Shown in pieces: positions 44,049 to 53,747 of a stretch of DNA of 64,000 bases (position 1 is its first letter; every line of letters begins with the position of its first letter). Origin of the DNA: Sphingobacteriales bacterium 50-39 (GTDB lineage: Bacteria; Bacteroidota; Bacteroidia; Chitinophagales; Chitinophagaceae); NCBI GenBank assembly GCA_001898505.1, contig MKTZ01000001.1, positions 124,001 through 188,000 on the forward strand, given 5' to 3'. Made by a program: the position numbers and the translations under genes. The notes beneath the pieces are model-generated. The model searched no databases, was not told the origin of the DNA, and was given only the letters and a program-made list of their open reading frames with translations.

Positions 44049-44495
44049 TTATTTACCGCCTGTCTTGGCGCCTTTGGATGCCTCGTATTTGGTATAGGCG
44101 TCTGCGGTCAATACTTCGCCGGTGATCTTCAACGTAAGGGGCATATCGATGCCTGCAACCTTTACAGTAATAGACTTATTGAACGGACCTGCTGCTGCTG
44201 CGTTGAATCCCGCTGTGATCTTATTTTCTTTGCCTTTGGGAATTGCGCCCTCGGGCTTGACGGGGGTGGTACATCCGCAGGACGGTGTAGCTGATTCGAT
44301 GATGACGGGAGCATCGCTGGCGTTGACAAAAAGGAAATCATGTGTTACCGGAACACCTTGTTTGATCTTGCCAAAATCGTAAGCCAATTCTTTGAACTTC
44401 ACAACGTCTTCGGCCTTTTTTTGCGGAGCGGCCTGCTGAGCGAACAGGGTGGTTGAGAGGACAACGGCGCTGGCAAATAGGAATAGTTTCTTCAT
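44049..44495 (-). CDS. DUF1573 secreted protein
   Basis: 148 residues from ATG 44495; a TTG at 44504 is also possible. Signal peptide (MKKLFLFASAVVLSTTLFAQ), then the DUF1573 domain, an immunoglobulin-like beta sandwich with the family core KFKELAYDFGKIKQGVPV, PVIIESATPSCGCTTP (conserved CGC) and PFNKSITVKVAG. Second of a tandem pair; function of the family is unknown, but a periplasmic or surface role is likely. Confidence 0.9.
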   Translation of the reverse strand: MKKLFLFASAVVLSTTLFAQQAAPQKKAEDVVKFKELAYDFGKIKQGVPVTHDFLFVNASDAPVIIESATPSCGCTTPVKPEGAIPKGKENKITAGFNAAAAGPFNKSITVKVAGIDMPLTLKITGEVLTADAYTKYEASKGAKTGGK

Positions 44496-44500
44496 GGTGA

Positions 44501-44959
44501 TCAATTTATTTGTTTTAATAATTGTATAGAGGGGTTCTCCGGGGCGGAGCTGGCCGGACTTTTCAATACTTCCCCCGAGATGGTGATGGTCTTTGTCATA
44601 TTGGTATTATAGACCACGGTCACTGTCTTTGTAAAAGGGCCTTCGGCGTAGGCGTTGTACCCGACCTTGATCTGAGCGGTGGCTCCGGGCTCGATGGCGT
44701 CACGGCTCCACTCGGGAGTAGTACATCCGCAAGATGCCTGGACATTATCCAGCTTGAGCGGGGTCTTTCCCGTATTGGCCACTTCAAAAACATAGACGGC
44801 TGGCCGTCCCTGGGGTATTTTCCCGAAATTGTGGGTGTTCTCCTTCAATTGAAGCGCATCTGCCGGACGGGGCAGGGCTTCTCCCTTTCCATTTGTCAGC
44901 TGTGCCTGACTGGAAAAAATGGTGAAAAATAGGCCGACAACAATTGCTATTTTTTTCAT
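44501..44959 (-). CDS. DUF1573 secreted protein
   Basis: 152 residues. Signal peptide (MKKIAIVVGLFFTIFSSQAQ) and DUF1573 domain with LKENTHNFGKIPQGRPAVYV, VQASCGCTTPEWSRDAI and GPFTKTVTVVYNTN. Upstream member of the tandem pair; its stop is five bases from the next ATG, so they are in one operon. The two proteins are clear paralogues. Confidence 0.9.
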   Translation of the reverse strand: MKKIAIVVGLFFTIFSSQAQLTNGKGEALPRPADALQLKENTHNFGKIPQGRPAVYVFEVANTGKTPLKLDNVQASCGCTTPEWSRDAIEPGATAQIKVGYNAYAEGPFTKTVTVVYNTNMTKTITISGEVLKSPASSAPENPSIQLLKQIN

Positions 44960-45120
44960 AGTTTGCCCGCTGTAAACGTGTATAAAATTAGGTTTTTAAC
45001 GCCAGTCTGGCCAATAAATTATGGGGGTAACCTATTTTTTTAACAATCAATGGAGTAGGCTGGTTTTGTATCAATAATAGATCGGTAACTTTGTTCCGGA
45101 CATTCACTTAATTGACTCTA

Positions 45121-47544
45121 ATGGAAAACCTTTCTACTAACACATTGATCGACCAGGAGAAATTATCTTTCGACAAGTTCCGGGAGGAGGTGTTGAAAGA
45201 CTATCGTTGTGCCTGTGACAGCCGGGAAGCCAGCCTGCTGGGGAGGAAAGAAGTACTGACGGGTAAGGCCAAGTTTGGGATTTTTGGCGATGGGAAGGAA
45301 GTACCCCAGGTGGCGATGGCCAAATTCTTCCGGCCGGGCGACTTTTATGCGGGCTATTACCGGGACCAGACCTTTGCGTTTGCCACAGGCGCCGCTACTA
45401 TCGAAGAATTCTTCTCTCAGCTATATGCAGATCCTGACGTGCGGCATGATCCACACAGCGCGGGCAGGCAAATGAACTCGCATTTTGCCACAGCTTTTAT
45501 AGACAGGGATGGGGAGACACTGGACCTTGTCCATCGCAAGAATCTCACGGCGGGGCTGGCGCCTACGGCTGCCCAGATGCCGAGGGCGCTTGGGCTGGCC
45601 TATGCCTCCAAAGCCTTCCGGGAAATAGAGCAGCTGCATCAATTTACGGGTCTGTCGAACAACGGGAATGAGGTATGTTTCTGCACCATCGGGGATGCAT
45701 CGACGAGCGAGGGACATTTTTTTGAAACGGTGAATGCGGCGGGTGTGCTGCAGGTGCCACTGGCGATCTTTGTATGGGATGATGGATACGGCATTTCGGT
45801 GCCACGGAAATTCCAGACGACGAAGGGATCTATCTCGGAGGCCCTGAAAGGGTTTCAGAAAGAGGAGGGGACCAACGGGGTAGAGATCTACCGGGTGAAG
45901 GCCTGGGATTATGCGGGCATGTGTGAAGCATTCGAAGCGGGCATCCGGGCCATCCGGGTAACGCATACGCCGGTGATATTCCATGTGGAAGAGGTGACCC
46001 AGCCACAAGGACATTCCACTTCGGGCAGCCACGAGCGATACAAGTCGCCTGAGCGCCTGGAATGGGAGCGGGAATGGGACGGTATCAAAAAAATGAAGGA
46101 GTGGATCATCGACAACGAGCTGGCCAGCGAAGAGGAGCTGGACGAGATCGAGACGACGGCCAAAGAATATATCCGTCACTGCCGGAACCTGGCCTGGGAA
46201 AAATACCAGGAGCCTATCAAGCGCCAGGTGGCCCGTTCTGTAGAACTGATCAGAGGGCTGGTGGATCATTTCCCCCACCATAGCCATAGCCATGGCGAGA
46301 CCCCCGACCACAGGGAGACCCTGGAAAAGCTGGCAGCAGAGCTGGCGGCCAACCGGGAGCCGGGGCGTAAGGAGGTTTTGAGAACTTTACATCAGGCATT
46401 GGATATCGTGTCGGGAGATGCAATTGGCGGACCGTTGAAGGAATATTATCTCGAGCTGAAAAAAGAGAATGCAGCGTTGTACAATTCACACCTGTATCAT
46501 GAGGGGGCAAAGAATATTTTGAATGTGGAGGAAGTAAAGCCGGAGTTCGACGAAGAATCTCCCTTGATCAACGGATATGAGATACTGAACCATTATTTCG
46601 ACACGCTGTTCACGCACAACCCCAAGGTATTGGCCTTTGGGGAAGACCTTGGCAAGATCGGAGATGTCAACCAGGGCTTTGCAGGGCTGCAGGCCCGGCA
46701 TGGCTCGAGCAGGATCTTCGATACGGGCATACGGGAACTGACGATCATGGGGCAAGGTATCGGCATGGCCTTCCGTGGTCTACGCCCTATAGCAGAGATA
46801 CAATATCTGGACTATCTCCTGTACGGATTGCAACCTTTGAGTGATGATCTTGCTTCCTTACAATATCGTACGGCGGGCCAGCAGACAGCGCCATTGATCG
46901 TGCGTACGCGGGGACACCGCCTGGAGGGGATCTGGCATAGCGGATCGCCTATGGGTATGGCGATCCATGCGCTGCGAGGTTTGCATATCTGTGTACCGCG
47001 AAATATGGTACAGGCGGCGGGCATGTATAATACCCTGCTGGAAGGCGCCGACCCGGCGATCATGATCGAATGTCTGAATGGCTACCGGCTAAAGGAAAAG
47101 CTGCCTTTCAATCTTCTGGAATTCAGGGTCCCTCTCGGCGTGCCGGAAGTGGTGCGGGAAGGGGAAGACATCACGCTGGTGTCCTATGGCTCAACGCTCC
47201 GTATCGTACAGGAAGCGGCTGCCACGCTGGCGGAACTGGGTGTCAGCTGTGAAGTGGTGGATATACAGACATTATTGCCTTTCGACATACATCATAAGAT
47301 CGTCGAGTCCCTTAAAAAGACCAGCCGGATCATCATCATCGACGAGGATGTACCGGGTGGGGCCGCGGGTTATATCTTCAATAAGGTTATGGAGGAGCAG
47401 GGTGGCTATCGTTGGCTGGATACGGCCCCGAGGACCATTACGGCTCAGGCGCATCGCCCGGCCTATGCCAGCGACGGAGATTATTTCAGCAAGCCCAATG
47501 CAGAGCAGATCATCGATGCGGTGCGGGAAATGATGTCGGAGTAG
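45121..47544 (+). CDS. 2-oxoacid dehydrogenase E1 component, alpha and beta fused
   Basis: 807 residues from ATG 45121. The first half (1-400) is the E1 alpha unit with the thiamine diphosphate motif FCTIGDASTSEGHFFETVNA and VPLAIFVWDDGYGISVP; the second half (about 480-807) is E1 beta with VLAFGEDLGKIGDVNQGF, IFDTGIRELTIMGQGIGMAF and VVDIQTLLPFD. The two halves are joined by a linker containing a His-rich stretch (HHSHSHG). Such fused E1 proteins act in branched-chain 2-oxoacid or pyruvate dehydrogenase complexes. E2 and E3 genes are not in this window. Confidence 0.92.
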   Translation: MENLSTNTLIDQEKLSFDKFREEVLKDYRCACDSREASLLGRKEVLTGKAKFGIFGDGKEVPQVAMAKFFRPGDFYAGYYRDQTFAFATGAATIEEFFSQLYADPDVRHDPHSAGRQMNSHFATAFIDRDGETLDLVHRKNLTAGLAPTAAQMPRALGLAYASKAFREIEQLHQFTGLSNNGNEVCFCTIGDASTSEGHFFETVNAAGVLQVPLAIFVWDDGYGISVPRKFQTTKGSISEALKGFQKEEGTNGVEIYRVKAWDYAGMCEAFEAGIRAIRVTHTPVIFHVEEVTQPQGHSTSGSHERYKSPERLEWEREWDGIKKMKEWIIDNELASEEELDEIETTAKEYIRHCRNLAWEKYQEPIKRQVARSVELIRGLVDHFPHHSHSHGETPDHRETLEKLAAELAANREPGRKEVLRTLHQALDIVSGDAIGGPLKEYYLELKKENAALYNSHLYHEGAKNILNVEEVKPEFDEESPLINGYEILNHYFDTLFTHNPKVLAFGEDLGKIGDVNQGFAGLQARHGSSRIFDTGIRELTIMGQGIGMAFRGLRPIAEIQYLDYLLYGLQPLSDDLASLQYRTAGQQTAPLIVRTRGHRLEGIWHSGSPMGMAIHALRGLHICVPRNMVQAAGMYNTLLEGADPAIMIECLNGYRLKEKLPFNLLEFRVPLGVPEVVREGEDITLVSYGSTLRIVQEAAATLAELGVSCEVVDIQTLLPFDIHHKIVESLKKTSRIIIIDEDVPGGAAGYIFNKVMEEQGGYRWLDTAPRTITAQAHRPAYASDGDYFSKPNAEQIIDAVREMMSE

Positions 47545-47592
47545 GCGGGCGCCGGCCAGAGGAGGGCTATGACGAGGCCGATGGTGGTGCGA

Positions 47593-47997
47593 TCAATCCA
47601 AAAATCTTTCTTTCCACTCGGGGCGGGGTAACCAGCAGGAGTCTTCTTTACCAAACCAGCGGTAGCGGTTCCGTGCTACCCAATCGTACAGTTTATCTCT
47701 TACAGGGCGGGGAACGATCCATAGACCATATAAGAGGGACAAGAGACCACCCAGCCTCTTCAAAACGCGTAGCGCCCCCGAACTGCGGGTATATATCTTA
47801 CCATTATCTATCAGTACGAACGAGTCCAGTCCGTCGGTGGGGAGCCCGGACTGTTGCAGAAGAGATTGTCCTAAGGAGCTTTGAAGGGAGGCGAAGCGGA
47901 AAATGCCCCGCCTGTCCCTTTTCAAAATAAATTGAACGCTGCGGCTGCAAAGATTACAGACTCCATCGAATAGGACGATGGGATAGAAACCTGGCAG
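47593..47997 (-). CDS. DCC-family thiol-disulfide protein, start codon missing
   Basis: The family's defining start, LFDGVCNLCSRSVQFILKRD with the CxxC-type pair (here CNLC), lies at about 47900-47975. Coding sequence clearly extends to at least 47985, but no ATG, GTG or TTG occurs in frame until the YebC gene; the only late option, TTG 47925, would delete the active motif. I give CTG 47997 as a nominal start. C-terminal features WIVPRPVRDKLYDWVARNRYRWFGKED are the usual DCC tail. Either a rare start, a frameshift near the 5' end or a dead gene. Confidence 0.7.
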   Translation of the reverse strand: MPGFYPIVLFDGVCNLCSRSVQFILKRDRRGIFRFASLQSSLGQSLLQQSGLPTDGLDSFVLIDNGKIYTRSSGALRVLKRLGGLLSLLYGLWIVPRPVRDKLYDWVARNRYRWFGKEDSCWLPRPEWKERFLD

Positions 47998-48056
47998 GCC
48001 TGCGGGGGGTGGTGAACCAGACGGGCCTCCGATGGATGGCGAACCGGGCGTATGCG

Positions 48057-48779
48057 CTATTTTAAGTTGTAAAATACTTTCTGAACGTCCTCATCCTGCT
48101 CGAGCTTGTCTACGAGCTTCAGTACATCCTGCACCTGTTCTTCAGGTAATTCCACGGTGCTGGCGGGTATCCATTCTATCTCGGAGCTGATGGGGGTAAT
48201 GCCTTTTTCTTCCAGGGCTTTCTGCATATTGCCGAAGTCGCCGAAGGCAACCCGGAGCACGATGACGGGTATGTCATTCTCGCCTGTGCCTTCTCCCATT
48301 TCTTCCAGGCCATGATCGATGAGCTCTAATTCGAGATCGTCCACGTTGAGGCCTTCGGGTTTCAGCTTGAACACACCCATCTTTTTGAACTGGAAGCTGA
48401 CGCTGCCGCTGTTGCCGAGGGTGCCGTTCCCTTTATTAAAATGGGATTTTACGTTGGCGACGGTGCGGACGTGGTTGTCGGTGGCTGTTTCCACGAGTAT
48501 GGCAACTCCATGAGGACCATAGCCTTCATAGAGGATCTCTTCATAATTCTCCATTTCCTTGCCCTGGGCGCGTTTGATAGCGGCCTCGACCCTGTCCTTG
48601 GGCATGTTGACACTCTTGGCGTTCTGGAAGCAGCGACGGAGGGCGGGGTTGGTGGCGGGATCGGGCCCTCCTGCCTTGACGGCGATGGCTATTTCTTTTC
48701 CAATACGGGTAAATTGCTTGGCCATCCGGTCCCAGCGGGCGAACATGGCATGTTTACGTACTTCAAAAATGCGACCCAT
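48057..48779 (-). CDS. YebC/PmpR-family transcriptional regulator or translation factor
   Basis: 240 residues from ATG 48779 ([20 protein letters not shown]). YebC/TACO1 domains in order: basic N-terminus with [54 protein letters not shown] and an acidic C-terminal half. A longer frame begins at 48827 but adds an unlikely extension. YebC-type proteins relieve ribosome stalling and were long annotated as regulators. Confidence 0.92.
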   Translation of the reverse strand: MGRIFEVRKHAMFARWDRMAKQFTRIGKEIAIAVKAGGPDPATNPALRRCFQNAKSVNMPKDRVEAAIKRAQGKEMENYEEILYEGYGPHGVAILVETATDNHVRTVANVKSHFNKGNGTLGNSGSVSFQFKKMGVFKLKPEGLNVDDLELELIDHGLEEMGEGTGENDIPVIVLRVAFGDFGNMQKALEEKGITPISSEIEWIPASTVELPEEQVQDVLKLVDKLEQDEDVQKVFYNLK

Positions 48780-48814
48780 AGTAAGATGAAATTTATATGC
48801 GGCTGCAAAGTTAC

Positions 48815-48846
48815 AAAAAAGGCCCATCTGACGATGAGCCTTTTTA
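48815..48846. terminator. intrinsic terminator between amino-acid permease and YebC
   Basis: AAAAAAGGC-CATC, TGAC loop, GATG-GCCTTTTT: about nine base pairs with one asymmetric mismatch and a T-run on both strands. It lies 14 bases downstream of the permease stop. Confidence 0.8.
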
Positions 48847-48860
48847 TGAAGAAGATCAAT

Positions 48861-50342
48861 TTATTGCAACTTGCTGTGCTTCTTGCTATAGCCAAAATAA
48901 ATGAGGAGTCCGATGAGCATCCATACCAGCGCTGTCAGTTGGGTTTTCGTATCCAGGCCGATGATCATGGCCGTACAAACGATGACCCCCAGGGCGGGCA
49001 CAATGGGAACCAGCGGCGTCTTGAAGGGCCGGGGGCGGCTGGGATCTGCCTTGCGCAGGATGATCACCCCAATACAAACCAGGATAAAGGCGAACAGGGT
49101 ACCTATGCTGGTCAGGTTGCCTGCCACGCTCTCCGGAATAAAGCCGGCGAATAAGCCTACAAAGACAAACAACAACGCATTCGACTTATAGGGGGTGCGC
49201 CATTTGGGGTGCAGCTCACAGAATACCTTGGGAAGGAGCCCATCGGAGGCCATGGTGTAGAAGACACGGCTTTGGCCGAGCAACATTACCAGGATCACGG
49301 ACGAGAACCCTCCCAGGATGGCAATGGTAACCAGGGTCGACAGCCAACCAAAACCGTGCATATAGGTGGAGATGGCATAGGAGACGGAGGCCTCTTTGCC
49401 TGCCTTCATGAAATCAGTATAAGGGGCGACGCCCGTGAGCACCCAGGAGAATAATATATACAGGATCGTGCAGATCAGGAGTGAACCCAGGATACCGCGG
49501 GGCATATCCTTCGCGGGGTTCTTGGCTTCCTGCGCGGCAGTGGAAACGGCGTCAAATCCAATAAAGGCGAAGAATACGACACCTGCTCCGGAGAGAATGC
49601 CTCCCCACCCGTGCCGGAAGAAACCTTCATAGGAATAAAATGTGCCGTCACGCAACTGTACAGGAGGGGCATCGGCTGGTATCACATAGGGTGTGTGGTT
49701 AGCCGGATTGATATAGTGCCAGCCGACTGCAATGAATACCAATACGATGGCTACTTTTATAAATACGATGATGGAATTGACGGTGGCGGACTCCTCGGTG
49801 CCTTTCATCAGCAGCAGGGACAGCACCAGCAGGATAAAGAGGGCGGGGATATTGATGATACCATGGTGCATTACGCCCGCGGTATCCAGCGCTCTTTCAA
49901 AAGGAGAATGGCACCATTCGAACGGAATGCTCCCTCCCAGGAGCTGATTCAGGTATTCACTCCAGGAGATGGAAACCGTGGCGGCGCCCAGGGCGTATTC
50001 CAGCACCAGCGCCCAGCCAATGATCCAGGCGGTGAGCTCTCCCATAGTAGTGTAAGCGTAAGTATAAGCGCTGCCCGCAATAGGGATCATGGAAGCGAAT
50101 TCGGCATAACAGAGACCTGCAAATGCACAACCAACGGCGGCTACCAGAAAGGAGATGGTTACGGCGGAACCGGCATGTTCCCCGGCTGCGGAGGCTGTCC
50201 GTACGAACAATCCCGCACCGATGATTGCGCCTATGCCCAGAGCGATCAGACTCCAGGCTCCCAGCGTGCGCTTGAGGCCCTTCTCCGAATCCGCGGCCTG
50301 CGCCATGAGGGAGTCCAGGGACTTCTTCCGAGATAAACTCAT
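48861..50342 (-). CDS. APC-family amino acid permease
   Basis: 493 residues with about twelve membrane helices. Helix 1 has GIGAIIGAGLFV, helix 3 YTYAYTTMGELTAWIIGWAL, and VVFFAFIGFDAVSTAAQEAKNPAKDMPRGI, features of the cationic amino acid transporter branch of the APC superfamily. A basic C-terminal tail (YSKKHSKLQ). Substrate likely cationic or general amino acids. Divergent from the next transporter across 176 bases. Confidence 0.9.
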   Translation of the reverse strand: MSLSRKKSLDSLMAQAADSEKGLKRTLGAWSLIALGIGAIIGAGLFVRTASAAGEHAGSAVTISFLVAAVGCAFAGLCYAEFASMIPIAGSAYTYAYTTMGELTAWIIGWALVLEYALGAATVSISWSEYLNQLLGGSIPFEWCHSPFERALDTAGVMHHGIINIPALFILLVLSLLLMKGTEESATVNSIIVFIKVAIVLVFIAVGWHYINPANHTPYVIPADAPPVQLRDGTFYSYEGFFRHGWGGILSGAGVVFFAFIGFDAVSTAAQEAKNPAKDMPRGILGSLLICTILYILFSWVLTGVAPYTDFMKAGKEASVSYAISTYMHGFGWLSTLVTIAILGGFSSVILVMLLGQSRVFYTMASDGLLPKVFCELHPKWRTPYKSNALLFVFVGLFAGFIPESVAGNLTSIGTLFAFILVCIGVIILRKADPSRPRPFKTPLVPIVPALGVIVCTAMIIGLDTKTQLTALVWMLIGLLIYFGYSKKHSKLQ

Positions 50343-50518
50343 AATTAGTTTGTTTTGAGTGTAGTTCTTAAATAAGATGACATGTGATGACTAGGGTCGA
50401 AAATAAACAAATATTTAATATTCAACCTTCAATTCTGTACTACCGGGGGGATTTTCGGGATTAAAGTTTTGCCAAGTCAGGATTTTTCAATTCATTGCAT
50501 GATAAACAGGAGTGATAT

Positions 50519-51766
50519 ATGCGAAAGATCAGCCTTACAAGCTGGATCATGATCGCCATGCTGACTGGCGTGATCGTGGGGTTATGGGTTCATTATACGG
50601 GGTCTGCGGGGCAGATCGATACTTTTTCCAGTGGTATCTCGGTATTGACGGATATATTCCTGCGCCTGGTCAAGATGATCATCGCTCCCCTGGTTTTTTC
50701 CACCCTGGTGGTGGGGATCGCCAAGCTGGGAGATGTGAAGGCGGTGGGGCGAATTGGGGGTAAGACCCTTTTATGGTTTATGGGGGCATCGCTCTTATCC
50801 CTGATGCTGGGGCTGGTGATCATGCATGCCTCGCAGTTAGGGAGCGACCTGGGTCTTCCGCTGCCGGCTTCCAATGCATCGACGGGGCTGGATCAGGCTT
50901 CCCTGAGCTTTAAAGGATTTATCACGCATGTCTTTCCCAGCAGCATATTCCAGGCTATGGCGGAGAACCAAATATTGCAGATAGTCGTATTTGCGGTGTT
51001 CTTTGGCATTGCCACGGCCTCTATCGGCGAGCAGGGGAAGATCGTCATCAAGGCGCTGGAGGCGGTGTCCCATGTGATCCTGCGGGTGACGGGGTATGTG
51101 ATGTATTTTGCACCGGTGGCTGCCATGGCGGCTATCGCCTCGGTGCTGGCGGTGAAGGGACCGGAGCTGTTGTTGACCTATGGGAAATTCATCATCAGCT
51201 TCTACCTGAGCATATTGGGTCTTTGGCTGATCCTGCTGCTGATATCCTCTCTGTTCATCGGCAGGAGGGTGATCGATCTGGCGTTGGCGGTAAAGGATAT
51301 GATCCTGCTGGCTTTTAGCACGGCCAGCTCGGAGGCTGCTTTTCCCCGGCTGACGCAGGAGCTGGAAAATTTTGGATGCCCGCCGAAGATCGTCAGCTTC
51401 GTGTTGCCGCTGGGCTATTCATTCAACCTGGACGGGAGCATGTTGTATATGACGTTTGCCTCGCTGTTTATCGCACAGGCATATGGGGTGGAGCTGACGC
51501 TGGGGCAGGAGATATCGATGCTGCTGGTGCTGATGCTGACGAGCAAGGGAATTGCGGGCGTGCCGCGGGCGGCGCTGGTAGTTGTGGCAGGGACCCTGAC
51601 GTTGTACAATATTCCGCAGCAGGGAATGTTATTGTTGTTGGCGATAGACCAAATAATGGATATGGCGCGGAGCGCTACCAACGTATTGGGGAACAGTATT
51701 GCGGCAGTGGTGGTGAGCAAATGGGAGGGAGAACTTGGGGAAGCTGCCGTGGATACATATAAATAA
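50519..51766 (+). CDS. dicarboxylate/amino acid:cation symporter
   Basis: 415 residues, DAACS family (GltP/DctA type). Hairpin HP1 with FSTASSEAAFPRL, the unwound helix motif FVLPLGYSFNLDGSMLYMTF (NMDGT variant NLDGS), and HP2 MLVLMLTSKGIAGVPRAALVV. Imports glutamate, aspartate or C4-dicarboxylates with Na+ or H+. First gene of a rightward group, but 49 bases separate it from dedA. Confidence 0.93.
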   Translation: MRKISLTSWIMIAMLTGVIVGLWVHYTGSAGQIDTFSSGISVLTDIFLRLVKMIIAPLVFSTLVVGIAKLGDVKAVGRIGGKTLLWFMGASLLSLMLGLVIMHASQLGSDLGLPLPASNASTGLDQASLSFKGFITHVFPSSIFQAMAENQILQIVVFAVFFGIATASIGEQGKIVIKALEAVSHVILRVTGYVMYFAPVAAMAAIASVLAVKGPELLLTYGKFIISFYLSILGLWLILLLISSLFIGRRVIDLALAVKDMILLAFSTASSEAAFPRLTQELENFGCPPKIVSFVLPLGYSFNLDGSMLYMTFASLFIAQAYGVELTLGQEISMLLVLMLTSKGIAGVPRAALVVVAGTLTLYNIPQQGMLLLLAIDQIMDMARSATNVLGNSIAAVVVSKWEGELGEAAVDTYK

Positions 51767-51814
51767 ACAGAAACCATTGTAGAGCCTAATATACCTATCA
51801 AATAGCACCTTTTT

Positions 51815-52498
51815 ATGATCGAACTTTTGGATTTCACCTGGCGACAGCTTCTTAAACCTGACTTCTATATCAACAACGGCGGCTTATGGGTCCTTTTATT
51901 TATCGTATTTGCTGAGACGGGACTGATGGTTGGCTTTTTCCTGCCGGGAGACAGCCTGCTTTTTGTAGCGGGCATTTATAGTGAGAACCTTATTGCCAAA
52001 CTACCTACTGGAGGGACGGGCGTCGAGTTCCTCGACCTGGTTATCCTGCTGGTGCTTGTGTCTGCCAGTGGCATACTGGGAAATTCTGTGGGTTACTGGT
52101 TTGGCCGGAAGAGCGGCCCTTTCCTGTTCCATCGAAAGGATAGTTTTCTCTTCAAGCAAAGATATCTTTACCAGGCGAAGGAGTTCTATGACAAGCATGG
52201 AGGACAAGCCATCGTCTTTGCCCGATTTTTACCCATCGTGCGGACCTTTGCTCCTATCATCGCGGGTATTGTCAGCATGGATAGAAAGAAGTTCACCTAC
52301 TACAATGTCGTAGGCTGTGTGGCGTGGGTGTTCCTCATGCTCTTTGCGGGGCATTATCTATGGAAGTTCATTTTGGTGAAGTATCATTTTGATCTGAAGG
52401 AACATCTGGAGGTGATCGTTATCGGCATCGTGGTGGTTACTACTTTCCCGGTGCTGTACAAGATATTTTTCGGGAGGAAAAAAACTGTAGAGAAATAA
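51815..52498 (+). CDS. DedA-family membrane protein
   Basis: 227 residues. DedA/SNARE-associated family: FVIFAETGLMVGFFLPGDSLLF-like start (here VFAETGLMVGFFLPGDSLLF), the conserved FxRFxPxxR motif as FARFLPIVRTFAPIIAG, and about five membrane segments. Family members are flippases for undecaprenyl phosphate or phosphatidylethanolamine; which one this is cannot be told. Four bases before the MFS gene, so the two share a transcript. Confidence 0.9.
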   Translation: MIELLDFTWRQLLKPDFYINNGGLWVLLFIVFAETGLMVGFFLPGDSLLFVAGIYSENLIAKLPTGGTGVEFLDLVILLVLVSASGILGNSVGYWFGRKSGPFLFHRKDSFLFKQRYLYQAKEFYDKHGGQAIVFARFLPIVRTFAPIIAGIVSMDRKKFTYYNVVGCVAWVFLMLFAGHYLWKFILVKYHFDLKEHLEVIVIGIVVVTTFPVLYKIFFGRKKTVEK

Positions 52499-52502
52499 TA
52501 AC

Positions 52503-53747
52503 ATGGAACAAAAGAAACAGTCTCTTTTCAATCTGGCGGTGATCGTTGGAGCGTTGGGTTATTTTGTCGATATCTATGATCTTCTTCTTTTCAGCATAAT
52601 ACGGGTGCCGTCGCTGAAGGCGTTGGGTTTGAGCGCGGACGATATTGCCAAGCGCGGGGCGGACATCATCAGTACGCAAATGATCGGGCTGCTCATCGGC
52701 GGGATCATCTGGGGCGTGCTGGGAGATAAGCTGGGTCGTCTGCGAGTATTGTTTGCTTCCATCATATTATATTCCCTGGGCAGCATTGCCAATGGGCTGG
52801 TGCATACGGCGGGGCAGTACGAGCTGGTGCGGTTCATCACGGGCCTTGGCCTGGCGGGTGAGCTGGGCGCGGGTATCACCCTGGTGAGCGAGATCATGTC
52901 GAAGGAGCGCCGGGGGCTTGGCACTTCGCTGGTGGCGGGGATAGGATTGAGCGGCGCGGTGTTTGCTTATTTCATCCGTGTGTGGCTGGTACAGCCTAAC
53001 GGAGAGGGATGGAGGACCTGCTATTTTATCGGAGGCGGACTTGGCTTCGTGCTGCTGTTGCTTCGTGTGGGTGTCCTTGAGTCGGGCATGTACAAGAATA
53101 TGGCGCATGCATCGGTGAGAAGGGGTAATTTTTTTATGCTCTTTACGAATGGGAGGCGTTTGAAAAAATATCTGACATCCATATTGATCGCCCTGCCGAA
53201 CTGGTATGTCATCGGCGTCCTCATTACTTTCGCGGATAAGTTTGCCAAAGAAATGAATGTGAGTGGACCGGTGGACCCGGGATTGGGCATCATGGTGGCA
53301 TATGCGGCCATCTCGATTGGAGACGTGGCCATCGGATTTATCAGCCAATGGTTCAGAAGTCGTAAGAAGGCCCTTTGGCTTTTTAATTTTATTACCGTTG
53401 TAGCTGTCATATGGTATTTCAACCTGCAGAACGCCACTCCGACCACGTTGTACTGGGCCTGTGTATTGCTGGGTTTGGGAACGGGGTTCTGGGCCATGTT
53501 CGTCACGATGGCGGCGGAACAGTTTGGTACGAACATCCGGGCAACGGTGGCTACTACGGTGCCCAATATGGCGAGGGGGTCGTTGTCGCTGGTGGTGCTG
53601 CCCCTGTTCCATGCGCTGCAGCCTTCGGCAGGAGCGTTCTATAAAGCGGGCTGGATGACAGGCATCATCGTGTTCGCCGTCGCATTTATCGCACTGGCGT
53701 TGACGGAAGAGACATTTGGAAAAGATCTGAATTACATCGAGGTATAG
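52503..53747 (+). CDS. MFS transporter
   Basis: 414 residues, twelve membrane helices. MFS signatures: GDKLGRLRVLFASIILY between helices 2 and 3 and FRSRKKALWLF in the second half. It starts four bases after dedA and its stop (TAG, 53745-53747) immediately abuts the glycosyltransferase ATG. Substrate unknown; the sequence resembles sugar/metabolite:H+ symporters of the PP-1/sialate type, without certainty. Confidence 0.88.
   Translation: MEQKKQSLFNLAVIVGALGYFVDIYDLLLFSIIRVPSLKALGLSADDIAKRGADIISTQMIGLLIGGIIWGVLGDKLGRLRVLFASIILYSLGSIANGLVHTAGQYELVRFITGLGLAGELGAGITLVSEIMSKERRGLGTSLVAGIGLSGAVFAYFIRVWLVQPNGEGWRTCYFIGGGLGFVLLLLRVGVLESGMYKNMAHASVRRGNFFMLFTNGRRLKKYLTSILIALPNWYVIGVLITFADKFAKEMNVSGPVDPGLGIMVAYAAISIGDVAIGFISQWFRSRKKALWLFNFITVVAVIWYFNLQNATPTTLYWACVLLGLGTGFWAMFVTMAAEQFGTNIRATVATTVPNMARGSLSLVVLPLFHALQPSAGAFYKAGWMTGIIVFAVAFIALALTEETFGKDLNYIEV

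Noticed and set aside
48441-49154. Plus-strand frame of 237 codons opposite yebC and the permease
   Set aside because: Shadow of two well-supported minus-strand genes, including a terminator region; its composition is not protein-like.
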